This document shows positions 60,172 to 64,000 of a stretch of 64,000 bases of DNA, one piece after another. Source of the stretch: an uncultured Collinsella sp. Lineage in GTDB: Bacteria > Actinomycetota > Coriobacteriia > Coriobacteriales > Coriobacteriaceae. The DNA lies in NCBI GenBank assembly GCA_902470905.1, contig CABRIC010000002.1:1-64000 (forward strand), read 5' to 3'. Below the pieces are notes generated by a model, which saw nothing but the letters and a program-made list of their open reading frames with translations, did not search any database and had not been told where the DNA came from. Position 1 is the first letter of the stretch. Each line of letters starts with the position of its first letter. The translations under genes were made by a program, and so were the position numbers.

Positions 60172-60198
60172 AAAAATGATCCGTTTCCCTCCGTCCCC
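60172..60198. repeat. Half copy of the TTTCCCTCCG repeat
   Basis: AAAAATGATCCGTTTCCCTC, followed by CGTCCCC, matches one arm of the inverted repeat at 59443-59514 with two base changes. The partner arm is missing. Confidence 0.7.
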
Positions 60199-60210
60199 AA
60201 GGGATAACGT

Positions 60211-60867
60211 TTAGCCTTCCTTGCGGACTTTTTGCAGGTAGCGGTAGACGCTGGGCTCCGAGATACCCAGCGCGGTGGCGGCGCAGGCCACGGCGCCCTT
60301 GAGCATGAACACCCCGTTGCCGTTGAGGTGGCGAATGACGTCAACGCGGTCGCTCTGACCAAGCGACGCTACATCCAGCCCGCGCGCGCTCAGCAACTCG
60401 GCAATGCTGCGGTCGATGAGCTCCTGCGTAGACTCCGAAAGGCTTTCGACCTCGATAGACGCGGGCTCTGCCTGTCTAGGGGCAGCGTCGAAGCACGCCA
60501 TGAGCTGCTGAGCCATGGCGTTGATGGAGCGCACGGTCGAGAGGTCGGTATTGACGCAGAGCATGCCGACGATCTCGTTATTCTCGCGGATAAAGTACGT
60601 CGCTGACTCCAATGTCTTGCCACCGGCACCGCGGCCCTCGTAGCCCGTAATAAACGGCAGGTCGCGATACTTGGCGTCGTGCATGATCTTGAGTGCCAGA
60701 TCGGTAGCGGGACCGCCGACCTTGCGGCCGCTCACGATACCGTTGCGGATATCGACGATGGCGTGGTCAGGATCCGAGAAATCGTGCAGGACGATCTCGC
60801 TGTTCTTACCGAGTACCTGCTCCAGGAAATCGACCATCGGCAAAAAGCGACGTACGGTCTCGTTCAC
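60211..60867 (-). CDS. YheO-type PAS regulator with C-terminal HTH (DauR-like)
   Basis: A 218-residue protein. Residues 1-120 form a YheO-like PAS domain (LGKNSEIVLHDFSDPDHAIV, GYEGRGAGGKTLESATYFIR, EIVGMLCVNTDLS). The C-terminus is a helix-turn-helix, GAVACAATALGISEPSVYRY. DauR-type relatives repress amino acid catabolism. GTG at 60867 is 6 nt from AAAGGAG; a TTG at 60873 is too close. It is divergent from the NCS2 permease and may control it. Confidence 0.87.
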   Translation of the reverse strand: MNETVRRFLPMVDFLEQVLGKNSEIVLHDFSDPDHAIVDIRNGIVSGRKVGGPATDLALKIMHDAKYRDLPFITGYEGRGAGGKTLESATYFIRENNEIVGMLCVNTDLSTVRSINAMAQQLMACFDAAPRQAEPASIEVESLSESTQELIDRSIAELLSARGLDVASLGQSDRVDVIRHLNGNGVFMLKGAVACAATALGISEPSVYRYLQKVRKEG

Positions 60868-61102
60868 GGGCAACTCCTTTGGGTTCTATCGAAGTGTTCA
60901 TAACAATTTTTTATCATGGTAACACGCTGCTCATCATCTCGTATATCCGCAGGTACATTGCGTAATACAGACGAACGGTAGAAATTTGGCGGTAAACGGT
61001 CGACCAAAAGAAAAGTTAGATGTTATTTTGAACAGACACATTCCTGACCTGCGGAAATGCGTTATCTCAGCTGAAGAATAGTCTGATAACAAAAAATTAT
61101 TA

Positions 61103-61131
61103 TTGAGAATGAGAATCATCTTTAATACGAT
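61103..61131 (+). promoter_or_regulatory. Permease promoter with a Fur-box-like overlap
   Basis: TTGAGA (61103-61108) and TACGAT (61126-61131) are 17 nt apart. Between them GAGAATGAGAATCATC (61105-61120) matches the Fur consensus at 14 of 19 positions when extended. Inverted CCGCAGGT (60947) and ACCTGCGG (61047) lie on the regulator side of this divergent region. Confidence 0.5.
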
Positions 61132-61218
61132 ATGCAACGAAGGCACAACCTCAACCCCGCACTGCGTCACAATAGAGCGTTAGATGCGAAAACAACTATT
61201 TCGAGGATTGGTGGTCAA

Positions 61219-62613
61219 ATGACCCAGGAGACGGTTACGAACGGCACTGAAGCCCTGTTCACTCGCGAAGGCATGCCGCCCGTTAAGGAAATGATCCCGT
61301 GTGCCCTTCAGCACGTACTGGCATCGTTTGCCGGCATTATTACCCCGGCGGTCATCATGGCCGGCGTCTACGGCTTTAATAGCCAGCAGAGCACCGACAT
61401 CATTCAGGTTGCGCTCATTCTTTCGGCAATCGACACGGCCCTTCAGGCCTTCGCTCCCTTCCGTCGCATCGGCGGCGGCCTGCCCATCGTCATGGGCGTT
61501 TCGTTCGCGTTCCTGCCGGCCCTGCAGGCCATGGGCGCCTCGGGCTTTAGCTTTGGCGCGCTGTTGGGCGGCGAGATCGTCGGCGGCGCCGTTGCGGTCC
61601 TCTTTGGTCTGGCCTACAGCAAGATCAAGTGGCTGTTCCCGCCCGTCGTGACCGGTACGGTCATCTTCTCCATTGGCGTCTCTCTCTATCCCACGGCCGT
61701 CAAGTACATGGCCGGTGGCATGGGCACGCCGCTGTGGGGCACCCCGCAGGCCTGGTGCGTCGCTCTTATCACCTTCGCCGTGGTCTTTGCGCTCGCCAAC
61801 TTTGGCAAGGGCACGCTCAAGCTGGGCTCCGTGTTCTTTGGCATGATCGTTGGCATGATCGTCTCCATCCCCTTTGGCATGATCGACTTCTCCAGCGTCG
61901 CCACCGCTCAGGTCTTCGCGCTTCCCAAGCTCATGCCCTACGCGCTCGAGTTTGATCCCGAGGTCTGCATTACCCTCGCTGTCGTGTTCCCCATGGTTGC
62001 CATCCAGGTTATCGGCGACGTCTCCGCTGCCTGCCTTGGTTCCATCGACCGTATGCCCACCGAGCGCGAGCTCTCCGGCGCTATCGTGTCTCAGGGCCTC
62101 ACCTCTATGGTCGGCGGCCTGCTGGGCGGTCTTCCCACCAGCGCCCTTGGCCAGAACGTGGGCATCATCTGCTCCAACAAGGTCGTCAACAAGTGGGTCT
62201 TTGTGATCATCGCGGCCGTCTTTGCCATCGCCGGTCTGTTCCCGCAGCTCTCTGCCATCCTTTCCGCTATCCCGCAGCCCGTCATCGGCGGCGCGACCGT
62301 CGGCGTCTTTGGCACCATCACCATGAACGGCGTGCGCATGTTCACCCGCGAGGGCCTCACGCAGCGCACCACCACCATCGTCGGTACCTCCGTCGTCTTT
62401 GGCCTGGGTATCTGGATGGCCAGTGGTTGCCTTGCCGGCGAGGGTATGCCCACCTGGGTGTCCACCGTCATCGGCTCCAACGCCGTGACCCCCACCGCCA
62501 TCATGGCCATCGTGCTCAACCTGATCCTTCCGCAGACGCCGGTCGTGGCTCAGCACATCGATGCCGCCAAGGATGCCGCTGTGAATCTGGTCCTGCCCGA
62601 GAGCAAGAAGTAG
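61219..62613 (+). CDS. NCS2-family purine/uracil permease
   Basis: A 464-residue permease with about 14 hydrophobic segments. The start is ALQHVLASFAGIITPAVIMA; later stretches include FPPVVTGTVIFSIGVSLYP, VFPMVAIQVIGDVSAACLG and SALGQNVGIICSNKVVNKW. This is the nucleobase-ascorbate family, xanthine/urate branch by appearance. The SsnA aminohydrolase gene follows, which supports a purine substrate. ATG at 61219 is used; an extension to 61132 lies in the promoter. Confidence 0.9.
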   Translation: MTQETVTNGTEALFTREGMPPVKEMIPCALQHVLASFAGIITPAVIMAGVYGFNSQQSTDIIQVALILSAIDTALQAFAPFRRIGGGLPIVMGVSFAFLPALQAMGASGFSFGALLGGEIVGGAVAVLFGLAYSKIKWLFPPVVTGTVIFSIGVSLYPTAVKYMAGGMGTPLWGTPQAWCVALITFAVVFALANFGKGTLKLGSVFFGMIVGMIVSIPFGMIDFSSVATAQVFALPKLMPYALEFDPEVCITLAVVFPMVAIQVIGDVSAACLGSIDRMPTERELSGAIVSQGLTSMVGGLLGGLPTSALGQNVGIICSNKVVNKWVFVIIAAVFAIAGLFPQLSAILSAIPQPVIGGATVGVFGTITMNGVRMFTREGLTQRTTTIVGTSVVFGLGIWMASGCLAGEGMPTWVSTVIGSNAVTPTAIMAIVLNLILPQTPVVAQHIDAAKDAAVNLVLPESKK

Positions 62614-62629
62614 CCAATTCGGTGCTATT

Positions 62630-62661
62630 CGCCGGCGGACGCATCGCCTCGTCCGCCGGCG
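62630..62661. terminator. GC-rich hairpin after the permease
   Basis: CGCCGGCGGACG (62630-62641) and CGTCCGCCGGCG (62650-62661) form a perfect 12-bp stem with an 8-nt loop. There is no T-tract, so it may be an mRNA-stabilising or processing hairpin inside an operon rather than a terminator. Confidence 0.5.
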
Positions 62662-62766
62662 CCATGCGGCGCCAAGCCGCACTTCAAAGGGCTTGTCCCT
62701 TTGGTGAAGCGTTGACGGGAGAGGGCCCGTTTCCGGTGTAGGCCGGCGCTTCGCACTTCCGCCATG

Positions 62767-62792
62767 TCAGAGGTGTCAAACCCCGCCTCTGA
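62767..62792 (+). promoter_or_regulatory. Small hairpin before ssnA
   Basis: TCAGAGG (62767-62773) and CCTCTGA (62786-62792) form a 7-bp stem just upstream of the ssnA ribosome site (GAAGGGA). Confidence 0.4.
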
Positions 62793-62809
62793 TGTTGAAG
62801 GGAGCATTT

Positions 62810-64000
62810 ATGCTTCTGGTCGCTAACGGTTCCGTCTTTACCCGCAACGCTCAGACTCCGTTCATTCCCAACGGTGCGGTCGCCATTGACGGAGATACGA
62901 TTGTCGAAGTGGGCCCCGAGCGCGAGCTCAAGACCAAGTACCCGGATGCCGAGTACGTCGACGCCCAGGGCAACCTCATCATGCCCGGACTTATTAACTG
63001 CCACACCCACATCTACTCGGGTCTGGCCCGCGGCCTTGCCATTAAGGGCTGCAACCCCACCAACTTCCTGGAGAATCTTGAGCAGCAGTGGTGGAAGATT
63101 GACGACAACCTGACGCTCGACGGCACCAAGGCCAGCGCCTATGCCACGATTCTGGATTCCATCCGCGATGGCGTTACCACGATCTTCGATCACCACGCGA
63201 GCTTCTGCGAGATTCCGGGCAGCCTCTTTACCATTAAGGACGCCGCTCAGGAGCTGGGCATGCGTTCGTGCCTGTGCTACGAGGTTTCCGACCGCCGTGG
63301 CCAGGAAAAGTGCGATCAGGCTATTGCCGAGAACGCCGAGTTTGCCCAGTGGGCCGCCAAGGAGCGTCGCGATAACGACAACCACATGATCGCCGCAATG
63401 TTTGGCGGTCACGCCACCTTTACGCTGTCGGATGAGACCATGGATAAGATGGCCGAGGCCAACAACGGTCTGACCGGCTTCCACATCCACGTGTGCGAGG
63501 GCATGAACGATGTGTGGGATTCCCGCCTCAACCGCGGCGGCATCAGCCCCGTCGAGCGCCTGCTGCAACACAACCTGCTCGGCCCCGACACCATGCTGGG
63601 CCACTGCATCCACGTGACGCCCGCCGAGATGGATATCGTCAAGGAGTCCGGCACCTGGCTGGTTAACAACCCCGAATCCAATATGGGCAATGCCGTGGGC
63701 TGCGCCCCCGTGCTCGAATTCTTCCGCCGTGGCATCCCCGTGTGCATGGGCACCGACGCCTACACCCACGATATGCTCGAGAGCCTCAAGGTCTTCCTGA
63801 TCATCCAGCGCCACAACGCCGCCATGCCCAATGTGGGCTGGTGCGAGGCCATGACCATGCTGTTCGAGAACAACGCCAAGATGGCGAGCAAGTACTTCGA
63901 TCGCAAGCTCGGTGTGCTTGAGCCCGGCGCTGCCGCCGACGTCATCGTAATGGACTACAAGCCCTTTACGCCGCTGAGCGAGGAGAACATCGACGGCCAC
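62810..64000 (+). CDS. ssnA: Putative aminohydrolase SsnA (partial, 3' end outside)
   Basis: 397 codons are visible from ATG (MLLVANGSVFTRNAQTPFIP) to the window edge with no stop. It is an amidohydrolase-fold protein. The metal site begins MPGLINCHTHIYSG; NLEQQWWKIDDNL, IFDHHAS, GHCIHV and MGTDAYTHDM follow. The order and spacing match E. coli SsnA, which is found with selenium-dependent molybdenum hydroxylases in purine degradation. The upstream NCS2 permease fits this. A guanine deaminase-like role is possible, but the family function is not settled. Confidence 0.88.
   Translation, partial: MLLVANGSVFTRNAQTPFIPNGAVAIDGDTIVEVGPERELKTKYPDAEYVDAQGNLIMPGLINCHTHIYSGLARGLAIKGCNPTNFLENLEQQWWKIDDNLTLDGTKASAYATILDSIRDGVTTIFDHHASFCEIPGSLFTIKDAAQELGMRSCLCYEVSDRRGQEKCDQAIAENAEFAQWAAKERRDNDNHMIAAMFGGHATFTLSDETMDKMAEANNGLTGFHIHVCEGMNDVWDSRLNRGGISPVERLLQHNLLGPDTMLGHCIHVTPAEMDIVKESGTWLVNNPESNMGNAVGCAPVLEFFRRGIPVCMGTDAYTHDMLESLKVFLIIQRHNAAMPNVGWCEAMTMLFENNAKMASKYFDRKLGVLEPGAAADVIVMDYKPFTPLSEENIDGH

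Noticed and set aside
61180..62682. A 500-codon minus-strand open frame over the NCS2 permease
   Set aside because: Gly/Asp/His-rich antisense product; the plus strand encodes a clear permease.

Overview
The window looks like a high-GC chromosomal segment of a gut actinobacterium of class Coriobacteriia, most likely Collinsella or a close relative. I base this on the long RpoC, type II fatty acid synthesis with FabK instead of FabI, fused FeoA-FeoB and AccD-AccA proteins, strong C/G-ending codon preference and many short intergenic hairpins. The genus call is inference from recall, not from a database search. Bases 1-43 are not biological: they match an Illumina Nextera index plus transposon adapter, so the contig starts inside an untrimmed read.

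Layout. 264-3519: GntR regulator, DDAH-type arginine hydrolase and basic amino acid antiporter. 3849-6326: iron transport (FeoA-FeoB fusion behind a promoter with a possible iron box). 6641-14491: a carbohydrate block with PTS EIICB, RpiR regulator, GH4 phospho-glycosidase, a membrane protein, a SotB-like exporter and a GH13 glucosidase. 14495-16949: a DNA glycosylase, an unknown protein and an aminotransferase. 17002-27938: rplJ-rplL behind an L10 leader, galU, rpoB-rpoC. 28140-29685: an ECF sigma factor and its probable membrane partner. 30301-33713: rpsL-rpsG-fusA-rpsJ. 33830-43960: birA facing a complete fatty acid synthesis operon (fabH-acpP-fabK-fabD-fabG-fabF-accB-fabZ-accC-accDA). 44001-47185: an orphan PTS EIIC, a cation efflux protein and a histidine phosphatase. 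47635-53423: rplC-rplD-rplW-rplB-rpsS-rplV-rpsC-rplP-rpmC-rpsQ, then rplN-rplX. 53993-60867: a Gfo/Idh/MocA-DeoR pair, RluA-type pseudouridine synthase, U32 protein, RidA and a YheO-type regulator. 61219-64000: an NCS2 purine or uracil permease and SsnA, which runs off the window.

Three observations stand out. First, RpoC carries a C-terminal helix-hairpin-helix segment that aligns without gaps to the DNA-binding C-terminal domain of the alpha subunit, and keeps the positions equivalent to E. coli alpha R265, N268, G296, K298 and E302. Second, three very large hairpins with a common, covarying core (CACTTAATGTG apex) lie directly upstream of each of the three separate ribosomal-protein units, all in the same orientation and, for at least two of them, upstream of the promoter. 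Third, the usually contiguous S10/spc ribosomal superoperon is cut into pieces, and the new 5' ends carry structured leaders, including a clear three-way junction ahead of rplN and a motif shared by the rpsL, rplC and rplB upstream regions.

The intergenic space also holds a family of small hairpins with unrelated arms around a nearly constant GGGACAG or GGGACGT-containing loop, in the style of REP elements. I saw no tRNA, rRNA, CRISPR array, transposase or prophage gene.
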